DNA of 64,000 nucleotides, from IMG/VR virus record IMGVR_UViG_3300037502_002506, positions 1 to 64,000 of that record. The stretch is one strand, 5' to 3'. Shown piece by piece: positions 22,061 through 29,610 of the stretch. The notes below the pieces were generated by a model. That model saw only the letters and a list, made by a program, of their open reading frames with translations, had not been told where the DNA came from and made no database searches. Each line of letters begins with the position of its first letter. Position 1 is the stretch's first letter. The translations under genes and the position numbers were made by a program. Source of the DNA: a virus.

Positions 22061-23504
22061 ACCAATAACCTTCCACTGGATGTGGAGGAGACACTGGCAG
22101 ATAAGTGACAGTATCGAAAACCTAGACCTTGATGGAATTCTACGTATGGCACAAGAATTAGATGGTGCAAACGTTAAGTCCGTTTTACTTCCATATGGTC
22201 CAGGTGGTATTGATTTTTCTTTAGTTATAAAAGACGCATTAGAAAAAACAAATCAATTAATTATGACAATTGCTTTACCTGCATATGGAACAAGTCCTGA
22301 CTATGCTGCTAAAATTTTAGAAACATTAAATCGTTTTGCTCCTGGAAGAATTGGAGTAAACCTTGTTGCTGGAAGATGGGGAGATGAAGGAAACAGCACT
22401 GCAGAAAAATTAGTAATAGATCATTATATGCATGACTCTTCACTTATTGATACCCTTGCAAAAAGGGTGGCAATATCAGAAGTTTGGATGGATAAGGTTA
22501 TGGCATTAATGGAAAAACATCAGCATAAAACACATATGGCTGTTGTTGGTTCCTCAGACACAACAATCAGGATAGCAAACAAGCATTGCGAATACATATA
22601 CGTAGATGATAATCTGTTACGTAATCCTGAGCAGTACGCAAAAATAACTAATTCAAAGCCAATCCTTATTGTAGATCCGCTAATAATTGAAAAGCCTGAA
22701 GACGTAGACAATGTTATCTATGACGAGAATGCTCCGCCAAGAAAACAATTTCATCATATAATTGGAACACATGATGAGGTTGTTTCTGCAATTAAAGGTA
22801 TTGCAGAAAAATTTAATATTTATGATTTTATGATACATACAGATCAAAAAGATATTAGCAAATTGTTAAAACTAGTAAAGGAATTTGATAAAGTGCAACC
22901 TAACAACAATGATATGGAACATTTTGATATATCGAATGATGACAGAAGGCCTGAAGGATCTACAATTCATCATGAGGTTTTTGAAAAATTAGGATCTAAG
23001 CCAGATAATTTAAAAGTCTTTACTAATTTTATTTCTCCAGAACAATGCAGCGCTATTATAGAAAGCATAAAAAATTCAGAGCCATCGTCTGAAAAACCAG
23101 TTCAGTTTAGCCCTGATGGGAATCCCCTGACTTTTAGAAAAGACTGGGATATAAATCCGTACATAGATACATACAATGACATTGTTCGTGGTGTTATTGA
23201 GGCAGAATATCCAGTTAGAGTAAAAAGCAGAAGTGCAAAAATTGCAGAGTGGACAAAGAATGATGTTTATGATTTACACATTAATGATCTAGGGATAAAT
23301 GATTTTAATAATATGTCTGTCACTATATATCTTAATGATGATTTTGAAGGCGGAGAATATTATTTTCCCACTCAAAATAAAATCTTTAAACCAAAGGCTG
23401 GAGATTTAATTATTTTTCCAGGGAACATGCACTATAATCACATTATAAGCAAAGTTACTTCTGGATCAAGATATACTATTCCCTTATGGTATACCTTTAT
23501 TTAA
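22050..23504 (+). CDS. luciferase-like monooxygenase fused to 2OG/Fe(II) oxygenase domain
   Basis: 484 residues in two domains. Residues 1-285 resemble the bacterial luciferase/alkanesulfonate monooxygenase TIM barrel (GRIGVNLVAGRWGDEGNS near 99-116, GSSDTTIRIA near 167-176), which uses reduced FMN or F420. Residues 305-484 are a prolyl 4-hydroxylase-like fold, paralogous to 19943-20608. In this domain the iron motif is His410-x-Asn412 instead of His-x-Asp, with His464 and Arg474 kept. Fusion of a flavin/F420 oxidase to a 2OG oxygenase-like fold is unusual. Both could act in sequence on one substrate. Confidence 0.8.
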   Translation: MSNKPITFHWMWRRHWQISDSIENLDLDGILRMAQELDGANVKSVLLPYGPGGIDFSLVIKDALEKTNQLIMTIALPAYGTSPDYAAKILETLNRFAPGRIGVNLVAGRWGDEGNSTAEKLVIDHYMHDSSLIDTLAKRVAISEVWMDKVMALMEKHQHKTHMAVVGSSDTTIRIANKHCEYIYVDDNLLRNPEQYAKITNSKPILIVDPLIIEKPEDVDNVIYDENAPPRKQFHHIIGTHDEVVSAIKGIAEKFNIYDFMIHTDQKDISKLLKLVKEFDKVQPNNNDMEHFDISNDDRRPEGSTIHHEVFEKLGSKPDNLKVFTNFISPEQCSAIIESIKNSEPSSEKPVQFSPDGNPLTFRKDWDINPYIDTYNDIVRGVIEAEYPVRVKSRSAKIAEWTKNDVYDLHINDLGINDFNNMSVTIYLNDDFEGGEYYFPTQNKIFKPKAGDLIIFPGNMHYNHIISKVTSGSRYTIPLWYTFI

Positions 23505-23511
23505 AATCAGA

Positions 23512-23667
23512 ATGAACATAAAAGATAAGATAGACAATGTATTGTTCAAAATTGGACAAGAAATAAAAATACATAAAATCAACCCTGATAATACTATTAT
23601 TGAAATAAATTATGACAAATATTCTGATGAGATTTTAAAATTATTTGAAGAATATAAACACTTATAA
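23512..23667 (+). CDS. hypothetical small protein
   Basis: 51 residues (MNIKDKIDNVLFKIGQEIKI), alpha/beta, charged. Follows the fusion gene by seven bases. Nothing recognised. Confidence 0.45.
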   Translation: MNIKDKIDNVLFKIGQEIKIHKINPDNTIIEINYDKYSDEILKLFEEYKHL

Positions 23668-23668
23668 C

Positions 23669-23697
23669 TTTACAAATCTATTGTATTGGTGTATACT
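23669..23697 (+). promoter_or_regulatory. promoter of a leaderless transcript
   Basis: TTTACA, a 17-base spacer and TATACT, ending six bases before ATG 23704. This is the clearest leaderless unit: both promoter boxes, correct spacing and no room for a ribosome binding site. Confidence 0.7.
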
Positions 23698-23703
23698 AAA
23701 GAT

Positions 23704-23811
23704 ATGATCAATAGGGTAGTAGTATGTCCTAAATGCAATAAAGAAATAGAAGTCAGAACTGGTATATTTGCCCATGATACACTTAATAGACATATGAAAG
23801 AGCATAAATGA
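23704..23811 (+). CDS. C2H2-like zinc-finger peptide, leaderless
   Basis: 35 residues. CPKC at 8-11 and two C-terminal His (HMKEH) form a C2H2-like finger. It may bind DNA or RNA. TATACT lies six bases before the ATG. Overlaps the next gene by four bases (ATGA). Confidence 0.6.
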   Translation: MINRVVVCPKCNKEIEVRTGIFAHDTLNRHMKEHK

Positions 23812-23975
23812 AAGAATATACTTTTCCAGATACAGATAAAGAAGGGTATGAAATTATTATCCCTAATAATGTAACAAAAGATATTATCCGTGACTACCTT
23901 CAAAAAACTTATTATTGGTCTATTGCTCTTGGGTCTTTTATAATTGGGTTTTTGGCTGGAGTAGTGGTATCGTGA
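23808..23975 (+). CDS. small tail-anchored membrane protein
   Basis: 55 residues. A soluble N-terminal part, then a C-terminal helix (SIALGSFIIGFLAGVVVS). Coupled by four-base overlaps to both neighbours (ATGA and GTGA). Confidence 0.55.
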   Translation: MKEYTFPDTDKEGYEIIIPNNVTKDIIRDYLQKTYYWSIALGSFIIGFLAGVVVS

Positions 23976-24346
23976 ATCAGTCAGATGAAATAAAAGAACC
24001 AAAATCTATTTTAGATAACTCAGTCGCAGAACATAAATCTCGTCCTCCATTACGATGGATCGCAAATTGGGCGGGATCAATAGCATCTTCAGGATTACTA
24101 GAGATATCATATCTAGAAGATGAAGGCAAAACAGATACATTTAGATATAAGTTTCATGCATGGAAATGGGATACATTCTGGCCACTATATAGAGAGTATG
24201 GAACTGCATATAGATTGAGAATGGATTTGAGCGGGGCAGAATGGGATGACTATGATGCTGATGGTATTCCATATTGGGATAAGTGGGAAGAATGGGATTT
24301 CGTAGATGAAGAGACAGATGATGCATTTAGGGTTATATATAAATGA
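23972..24346 (+). CDS. hypothetical Trp-rich protein (GTG start)
   Basis: 124 residues from GTG 23972, chosen because it overlaps the upstream TGA. Rich in Trp and acidic residues (YWDKWEEWDFVDEETDD). No family recognised. Coupled to the next membrane peptide gene. Confidence 0.55.
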   Translation: MNQSDEIKEPKSILDNSVAEHKSRPPLRWIANWAGSIASSGLLEISYLEDEGKTDTFRYKFHAWKWDTFWPLYREYGTAYRLRMDLSGAEWDDYDADGIPYWDKWEEWDFVDEETDDAFRVIYK

Positions 24347-24423
24347 AATACGCTATCGGTATCCTAATACTACTATTTGCTATACTTAACTACATGGCAT
24401 ACTTACAGGGAAGGACATATTAA
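24343..24423 (+). CDS. tiny single-span membrane peptide
   Basis: 26 residues, one hydrophobic helix (YAIGILILLFAILNYMAYL). ATGA overlap with the gene before and direct abutment with speD after. Confidence 0.45.
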   Translation: MKYAIGILILLFAILNYMAYLQGRTY

Positions 24424-24972
24424 ATGATTTATCACAAGCACTTATTGGTTAATGCTAAAGTAAAGAATCCAATAAATACAGAAGAAGAGGGAATTAATTT
24501 CCTTCGCAATTTAGTCGAAAAGATCGACATGAAGATTATTAAGGGTCCATTTGCATCCTATGTGGATAAAGATGGCAATAAGGGTCTAACAGGAATTGTA
24601 ATGATTGAGACCAGCCATATTGCTTTTCACATATGGGATGAAGTAGACCCAGGATTAATTCAATTTGATTTATATACTTGTGGTCAACTAGAATTCAATA
24701 AAGTTATTAATATCTTCAAAGAAACATTTAATGTTGTTGAATTTGATTATGTATTATTTGATCGTGAAAATGGATTTGTTGTAGAACAAAGCGGTCGGGA
24801 AGCCGATGGAGTTCAATACAACCAATACCCTGACGGCAAAACAGTCCCAAAAGAAATGCTAAATCCAAATATTGGAGGGTGGTTAAAACCAAAAAATCAT
24901 CAAGATGATACAGACTTTGACCCTTCAATCATAGAAGAAATATGGGGTAAAAAAATAGGAAAAAATAAATAG
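24424..24972 (+). CDS. speD: S-adenosylmethionine decarboxylase-like proenzyme
   Basis: 182 residues. GIVMIETSHIAFHIWDEVDP followed by YTCG fits the SpeD/SpeH core. Ser64-His65 is the expected self-cleavage site that makes the pyruvoyl group, and Cys86 is the expected proton donor. The usual Glu before Ser (ESH) is Thr here. The enzyme makes decarboxylated SAM for spermidine, though some diverged SpeD homologues decarboxylate ornithine or arginine instead. The C-terminal 60 residues are an extension. No spermidine synthase is seen nearby. Confidence 0.75.
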   Translation: MIYHKHLLVNAKVKNPINTEEEGINFLRNLVEKIDMKIIKGPFASYVDKDGNKGLTGIVMIETSHIAFHIWDEVDPGLIQFDLYTCGQLEFNKVINIFKETFNVVEFDYVLFDRENGFVVEQSGREADGVQYNQYPDGKTVPKEMLNPNIGGWLKPKNHQDDTDFDPSIIEEIWGKKIGKNK

Positions 24973-25028
24973 ATATTAAAAACAATTACAAATCCTAATA
25001 TAAAAAATAGTTTAAATGGTAAAGATAT

Positions 25029-25057
25029 TTGACAATTTATCTTGAATATTGTACAAT
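25029..25057 (+). promoter_or_regulatory. promoter of the secreted protease gene
   Basis: TTGACA, a 17-base spacer and TACAAT, near-consensus, followed by AAAAGGA before ATG 25088. Confidence 0.7.
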
Positions 25058-25087
25058 TATAATATAACCTAAACAAAAGGATTTAAA

Positions 25088-26284
25088 ATGAAAAAAATTA
25101 TCTACATTGTTTTTGCAAGTTTATTATTTTCTTCATCTCCATCAGTAGCAGTAGAGTTTGGCCAAGATGCGACTGGAGATCCAACTGCGGTGAAGGTTGG
25201 AGGCGCATCTGGGTTTTTGTATTCCGAGAGAATTGTTATAACTGTTGGGCACGTAATTGATAGCACTGGCGGTCTGGCTTATTGGGAGCGAAGTGGTGTC
25301 ATATATAAGCCAGGCATTGCTAGTATTGCAGGGCAAAGAGGCTACAAAGTTAAAAAGGTAATTATTCCAAGTACCTATGTTTACCCAGATTATGCAAATA
25401 ATATAATTTTCGATGATCTCGCCATAATTGTTTTGAGTGAGGACATTCCCGTAACAAAGAAGGCTGTTCTTGCAACAGAGGAGCAGATGAAACGTTTTGT
25501 GAGGGAAAAGTCTAAAGTTGAGTTGGTTGGTTATGGAATTACAAATGTAAATCAGAGAAATAGGCCATGGGCAGAAATCATTAATCGGCCACCAAACAGA
25601 CTTACAAGCACTTTATTGTCTCCTGAAGAGGTGCTTAACTTCTACAGACAATACACAGTGGATTGGAAGAAGATCAATAAGCCAGGTGTTTACGGCATAG
25701 TTCAAAATCGTGACCTGAAGCAGAGTCACATTTGTGATGGAGATTCAGGATCAGTATTTTTTGTCGAAGAAAATAATGTTCGTTATGTTCTTGGAACAAC
25801 TGGACTTGGACTGGTCAATAATAATTGTCAGGCACCAGAAAGATTGTCTCCGTTTCCTTCGATGAGTTGGATTGATCCCAAATCAAAGTTACCAAGTTTA
25901 ATAAAAGAGGCAGAAGAGATTGTTGCTGAAGATAGGAAAATAGAATTCGCTCAGGCAGAAGCAGTACGTCTTGCTGCAGAGTTGAAAGCAGAGCAAGAAG
26001 CAGAAGCGAAGGCAAAGGTTGAAGCAGAGGCCAAAGCAAAGGCTGAGGAAGAAGCACGGGCAAAGACTGAAGCAGAACTAAAAGCCAAGGCAGAAACGGA
26101 AGCGAAGGCTGAGGCAGAAATTGCAGCAAAAAATGTTGCAGCATTAGCAACTAAAAAAGCATTTGCTGGCAAAAGATGCACTAAACTAAACAAAACTACA
26201 ACTGTAGTAAAATTGGTCAAGTTTACTTGTGTCAAAAAGGGCAATAAACTTGTTTGGAATAACGGGGTAATCATAAATAACTAA
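25088..26284 (+). CDS. secreted trypsin-like serine protease
   Basis: 398 residues. Signal peptide at 1-22. The protease domain has His55 (TVGH), Asp110 (FDDLAII) and Ser220 (CDGDSGS), the full chymotrypsin-fold triad. Residues 288-355 are an Ala/Glu/Lys coiled coil. The C-terminus (about 358-398) has a two-Cys KRCTKLNKT ... VKFTCVKKGNKLVWNNG module that I associate with cell-surface proteins of freshwater actinobacteria. Likely acquired from the host; could degrade surface proteins or competitors' receptors. Own promoter and ribosome binding site. Confidence 0.8.
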   Translation: MKKIIYIVFASLLFSSSPSVAVEFGQDATGDPTAVKVGGASGFLYSERIVITVGHVIDSTGGLAYWERSGVIYKPGIASIAGQRGYKVKKVIIPSTYVYPDYANNIIFDDLAIIVLSEDIPVTKKAVLATEEQMKRFVREKSKVELVGYGITNVNQRNRPWAEIINRPPNRLTSTLLSPEEVLNFYRQYTVDWKKINKPGVYGIVQNRDLKQSHICDGDSGSVFFVEENNVRYVLGTTGLGLVNNNCQAPERLSPFPSMSWIDPKSKLPSLIKEAEEIVAEDRKIEFAQAEAVRLAAELKAEQEAEAKAKVEAEAKAKAEEEARAKTEAELKAKAETEAKAEAEIAAKNVAALATKKAFAGKRCTKLNKTTTVVKLVKFTCVKKGNKLVWNNGVIINN

Positions 26285-26294
26285 ATAGTTTTAG

Positions 26295-26368
26295 GGAGCA
26301 GTAGCCAAGTTGGTCAAGGCCCCGAACTCATAATTCGGCTATCGTAGGTTCAAGTCCTACCTGCTCTA
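26295..26368 (+). tRNA. tRNA with CAT anticodon (Met or Ile2)
   Basis: A 7-bp acceptor stem (G1-U72 first pair), anticodon stem CCGAA/TTCGG with loop CTCATAA, T arm GTAGG-TTCAAGT-CCTAC, A73. Without further identity analysis it could be elongator Met or lysidine-modified Ile(AUA). Confidence 0.85.
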
Positions 26369-26548
26369 CAAGGTCTATCCAGAATTCGACTCAGGATAGA
26401 TACAACTGCCCCGAAACTTTCGCAGGTGGAAGTCGTTAGATAACCCAGTCGAATGGGCCTAAGCAGACAGCATCTAGGGAGCAGAGCCAGTGGTTATATT
26501 CGCCGTAGAAACGGGTAGCGTGACTGGCACTTATAATTGCGTAGTTTA
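26369..26548 (+). ncRNA. structured RNA candidate between two tRNAs
   Basis: No good coding frame. Several complementary pairs are visible: TCTATCC/GGATAGA (about 26373-26401), CGACT/AGTCG, and GCCAGT/ACTGGC (around 26484-26530) enclosing a CGT-AGAA-ACG stem. GC content is higher than the surroundings. It may be a non-coding RNA or a processing scaffold of the tRNA transcript. No known family recognised. Confidence 0.4.
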
Positions 26549-26621
26549 GCCCTTGTAGCCCAGTGGTAGAGGCACACGACTTAAAATCGTGACAGCGTTG
26601 GTTCGAATCCAACCAGGGGCA
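26549..26621 (+). tRNA. tRNA-Leu(UAA) by anticodon, class I body
   Basis: Acceptor GCCCTTG/CAGGGGC, anticodon stem CACGA/TCGTG with loop CTTAAAA (anticodon TAA), T arm GTTGG-TTCGAAT-CCAAC, A73. The variable loop is only five bases, whereas normal tRNA-Leu has a long variable arm. The charged amino acid is therefore uncertain. Confidence 0.8.
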
Positions 26622-26649
26622 CGATGGTATACTTGATGTGGAGGAATAA

Positions 26650-27408
26650 ATGATTATACAAATTATTGGGCTGCCTGGTTCTGGCAAGACAGCACTTGCA
26701 CAGGCACTTAAAGAAAGAATTAATGCTATTCATCTTAATGCAGATGAAGTTAGATCAACGGTAAACTCCGATCTAGGATTTAGCAATGAAGATAGAATTG
26801 AGCAAGCAAGAAGAATGGGAGAAATGGCTAGGCTTATTGCCAAGCAAAATGTTGCCCCTGTCATTGTTGATTTTGTTTGTCCAACTGAAGAAGCGAGAGA
26901 GGCATTTGGTTTTGCAGATTTAGTGGTATGGGTTGATAGAATTAAGCAGGGCAGATTTGAAGATACCAATAAACTTTGGGCAGACCCTTGGCATTTTCAT
27001 ATAAGAATTCTTGATGGTTATACTATAGAAGAAGAGGTTAATACTGTAATTCAAACTGGATCATTATTTGACTGGTCTGCTCCAACTACTTTGCAACTTG
27101 GAAGATATCAACCTTGGCACGAAGGGCATCAGGCTTTAAAAGAAGAAGCCCATAAGAGAACACCACAGGTTCTTGTCGGTGTTCGTAATACCTATAAAAC
27201 ATCTGAAAAGGATCCATTGAAATATGACGAGGTGTCCGAATTTATTAAGCAGGATAATCCATTTAAAGATACGTTAGTATTACGACTACCCAATATTACC
27301 AATGTTGTTTATGGTCGTGATGTAGGATATAAGATTGAACAAGTAAAGTTAGGAGAAGACATTGAGTCTATTAGTGCTACTCAAAAGCGTAAAGAAATGG
27401 GTATTTGA
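26650..27408 (+). CDS. P-loop kinase / nucleotidylyltransferase fusion, copy 1
   Basis: 252 residues. Residues 1-130: kinase domain of APS-kinase/gluconate-kinase type with Walker A GLPGSGKTALAQ at 7-18 and LNADEVR. Residues 145-252: HIGH-type nucleotidylyltransferase (NMNAT/cytidylyltransferase fold) with LGRYQPWHEGHQALKEEA and the ISATQKRKEM signature. The pair could phosphorylate and then activate a small substrate. Strongly similar to 39049-39810, near-identical over residues 1-70. GGAGGA precedes the ATG. If the kinase makes PAPS it could serve the sulfotransferases, but this is speculative. Confidence 0.75.
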   Translation: MIIQIIGLPGSGKTALAQALKERINAIHLNADEVRSTVNSDLGFSNEDRIEQARRMGEMARLIAKQNVAPVIVDFVCPTEEAREAFGFADLVVWVDRIKQGRFEDTNKLWADPWHFHIRILDGYTIEEEVNTVIQTGSLFDWSAPTTLQLGRYQPWHEGHQALKEEAHKRTPQVLVGVRNTYKTSEKDPLKYDEVSEFIKQDNPFKDTLVLRLPNITNVVYGRDVGYKIEQVKLGEDIESISATQKRKEMGI

Positions 27409-27493
27409 TAATTCAAGTAATTCCTGGGCAGATAAAGAAGCAGAATTATTTATTAACTTTAAAGAAAAAATAGATGAGAGTAACGAAGAGTAG
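27374..27493 (+). CDS. possible overlapping small protein (GTG start)
   Basis: 39 residues (LLKSVKKWVFDNSSNSWADK) in another frame over the end of the kinase gene and the start of the DUF2061 gene. The composition is protein-like, but no ribosome binding site or homologue supports it. Confidence 0.25.
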   Translation: MLLKSVKKWVFDNSSNSWADKEAELFINFKEKIDESNEE

Positions 27494-27677
27494 ATCGTTT
27501 GCTAAAGCCTGGAGTTATAGAGTATTTGGCACCTTGACTTCTTTTCTTGTTGTGTATATAATTACTGGAGAGGCTGTTTTGGCTACCGCTATTGCATTTT
27601 GGGAAACCGTATTAAAAATAGGTGTATATTATTGGCACGAAAGAATATGGGACAAAATACAGTGGGGTAGAAAATAA
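27474..27677 (+). CDS. DUF2061 membrane protein
   Basis: 67 residues. YRVFGTLTSFLVVYIITGEA and AIAFWETVLKIGVYYWHERI-W are the DUF2061 pattern: two helices and a WHERIW end. Function unknown, though family members are often near sulfate assimilation genes in bacteria. A second copy is at 42361-42579; each copy lies within a few kilobases of a kinase/nucleotidylyltransferase gene. Confidence 0.75.
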   Translation: MRVTKSRSFAKAWSYRVFGTLTSFLVVYIITGEAVLATAIAFWETVLKIGVYYWHERIWDKIQWGRK

Positions 27678-27680
27678 AAT

Positions 27681-27752
27681 ACCTCTGTAACTCAGCGGAA
27701 GAGTAGCGGACTTCTAATCCGTTTGTCGCAGGTTCGATTCCTGCCAGGGGCA
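27681..27752 (+). tRNA. tRNA-Arg(UCU)
   Basis: Anticodon stem GCGGA/TCCGT (terminal G-T pair) with loop CTTCTAA (TCT), T arm GCAGG-TTCGATT-CCTGC, acceptor CCTCTG/CAGGGG. The first acceptor pair is an A1-C72 mismatch, which is unusual. Confidence 0.8.
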
Positions 27753-27768
27753 CTACAATTAAATACTT

Positions 27769-27841
27769 TGGTCTGTAGTTCAGTTGGTAGAACACTCGAC
27801 TGTTAATCGAGATGTCGCAGGATCGAGACCTGCCAGACCAG
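27769..27841 (+). tRNA. tRNA-Asn(GUU)
   Basis: Perfect acceptor TGGTCTG/CAGACCA, G73 as expected for Asn, anticodon stem CTCGA/TCGAG with loop CTGTTAA. The T loop is ATCGAGA rather than TTCGAAT, a deviation. Confidence 0.85.
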
Positions 27842-27869
27842 CCATGATACAATTTAGTGTGGAGTTAAT

Positions 27870-29474
27870 ATGTCAATAAACAAAATAGTAATTGTTGGCG
27901 GTGGATCTGCTGGATGGATGTCAGCAGCAACACTAATAAAAGCATTTCCAGATAAAGACATAAGTGTAATAGAATCTAAACATGTTCCAATTATAGGTGT
28001 TGGAGAGTCTACATTGGGTCAGATTAAACGCTGGACAGATTTTATAGGATTACAAGATAAAGATTTTTTAAAGGCTACAGATGCTACATATAAATTAAGC
28101 ATAAAATTTACTGATTTTTATAAAAAAGATTCTGGCGGATTTCATTATCCATTTGGAACCCCAATGGTATATAAAAATAGAAATCCATTTTACGATTGGC
28201 ATATTAAAAAATATATATCTCCAGAGACACCAGTTACAGATTTTGTAGAATGTTTATTTCCAGCAGCAGCATTATTTGCAAAAAATAAATACTCTGAAAA
28301 TCTTAATAATGAGTTCGATAATTTTGATACTAAGAGGGCTGTTGCATATCATTTTAATGCTGTTAAGTTTGGGCAGTGGCTTAAGGATTTTGTATGTTTG
28401 CCAAATGGAGTAAAACATATTGAAGCAACTGTTACTAATGTTATTAAAGATGATGAGGCAGGAATTAAATATCTTGAATTAGATAATAACGAAATTGTTA
28501 ATGCAGATTTGTTTGTAGATTGCACAGGCTTTAAAAGTCTGTTACTTGGTGAAACTTTAAATGAACCATATATTTCTTTTCAACATTTAATTCCAAATAA
28601 CGGTGCTTGGGCTGCACAGGTGCCGTACAAGGATAAAGAAAAAGAAATGGAATCCTATACAAACTGTACAGCCCTTGGAAATGGATGGTGCTGGAATACC
28701 CCACTATATTCTAGATTAGGAACTGGATATGTCCATTCAACAAAATTTATTACAAAAGAACAGGCGCTAGATGAGTTTAAGCAATACCTAATGTCAGATA
28801 AAATGATAATTCCTAGAACTAAAGAAGAAGTCGAAGATTTAAAGTTTAGATACATTGACATGAAAATTGGTATTCACGAGAGAACATTTGTAAAAAATGT
28901 AGTAGCAATAGGAATGGCTGCTGGTTTTATTGAGCCACTAGAATCTAACGGCTTATATACAGTACATGAATTTTTGTTTAAGTTAATAGATATATTACAA
29001 AGAGATAATATAAGTCAGTTTGATCGAAACATGTATAATCAATCAACTAAGTCTATATATCAAGGATTTGCTAAATTTGTATCCTTACATTATTTATTGT
29101 CTCACAGAGATGATACAGAATATTGGAGAAGCATTAAAAATGGAACCACAATAGATGTGGAAAATGAAATGCTAACTTCTTTATTTGATAAAGAAGATCC
29201 TTTTAATGATTTAGTTCAAAGATATATGACAAAACAGGAGCACCCTTTCGGTCCTGCTGGAATAACATACATAGCCACTGGAATGAACTTAAACATGATG
29301 AATATTGCTAGGGCAAAAGCGGATTACTTTGGAACAGGAATACCGCTAGGACATTCGGCCTTTCAATTTAATTCAATCTGGGAAGAAAGAAAGCAAAAAT
29401 GGAAGAATAATGCAATTAATGCACCGTCCTTATATGAGTATTTAAAAAATAATTATTTTGACGGAGAAGAATAA
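27870..29474 (+). CDS. flavin-dependent halogenase (tryptophan halogenase family)
   Basis: 534 residues. The FAD-binding VGGGSAGWMSAA is at 9-20, IIGVGESTLG follows at 41-50, and the likely catalytic Lys75 is in ATYKLSIKF. The WxWxIP motif appears as GWCWNTP. These enzymes use FADH2, O2 and halide to halogenate aromatic substrates. Halogenases are known in cyanophages. No flavin reductase is visible, so the host must supply FADH2. The substrate is unknown. Full length for the family. GGAG ribosome binding site. Confidence 0.85.
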   Translation: MSINKIVIVGGGSAGWMSAATLIKAFPDKDISVIESKHVPIIGVGESTLGQIKRWTDFIGLQDKDFLKATDATYKLSIKFTDFYKKDSGGFHYPFGTPMVYKNRNPFYDWHIKKYISPETPVTDFVECLFPAAALFAKNKYSENLNNEFDNFDTKRAVAYHFNAVKFGQWLKDFVCLPNGVKHIEATVTNVIKDDEAGIKYLELDNNEIVNADLFVDCTGFKSLLLGETLNEPYISFQHLIPNNGAWAAQVPYKDKEKEMESYTNCTALGNGWCWNTPLYSRLGTGYVHSTKFITKEQALDEFKQYLMSDKMIIPRTKEEVEDLKFRYIDMKIGIHERTFVKNVVAIGMAAGFIEPLESNGLYTVHEFLFKLIDILQRDNISQFDRNMYNQSTKSIYQGFAKFVSLHYLLSHRDDTEYWRSIKNGTTIDVENEMLTSLFDKEDPFNDLVQRYMTKQEHPFGPAGITYIATGMNLNMMNIARAKADYFGTGIPLGHSAFQFNSIWEERKQKWKNNAINAPSLYEYLKNNYFDGEE

Positions 29475-29496
29475 GTATGATAGTATATTTATTGTT

Positions 29497-29570
29497 GGTC
29501 CGTTAGTTCAGTTGGTTAGAACGCTACCCTGTCACGGTAGAGGTCGTCGGTTCAAGTCCGATACGGATCG
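29497..29570 (+). tRNA. tRNA-Asp(GUC)
   Basis: Acceptor GGTCCGT/ACGGATC, G73 as for Asp, anticodon stem CTACC/GGTAG with loop CTGTCAC, T arm TCGG/CCGA. All arms well formed. Confidence 0.9.
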
Positions 29571-29610
29571 CTAGAGCCTGGTGTATCCGTTATTGGTGTA
29601 TAATGATTGT

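Noticed and set aside
25815-26274. Minus-strand Leu- or Ala-rich frames
   Set aside because: Antisense of the AEAKAKAEE coiled coil in the protease.
26436-26687. 83-codon minus-strand frame
   Set aside because: Antisense of tRNA-Leu and the structured RNA segment; the TTGLQ-type sequence is a known antisense tRNA artefact.
27589-27852. 87-codon minus-strand frame containing GIEPATNGLEVRYSS
   Set aside because: Antisense reading of tRNA-Arg and tRNA-Asn; a common spurious ORF signature.
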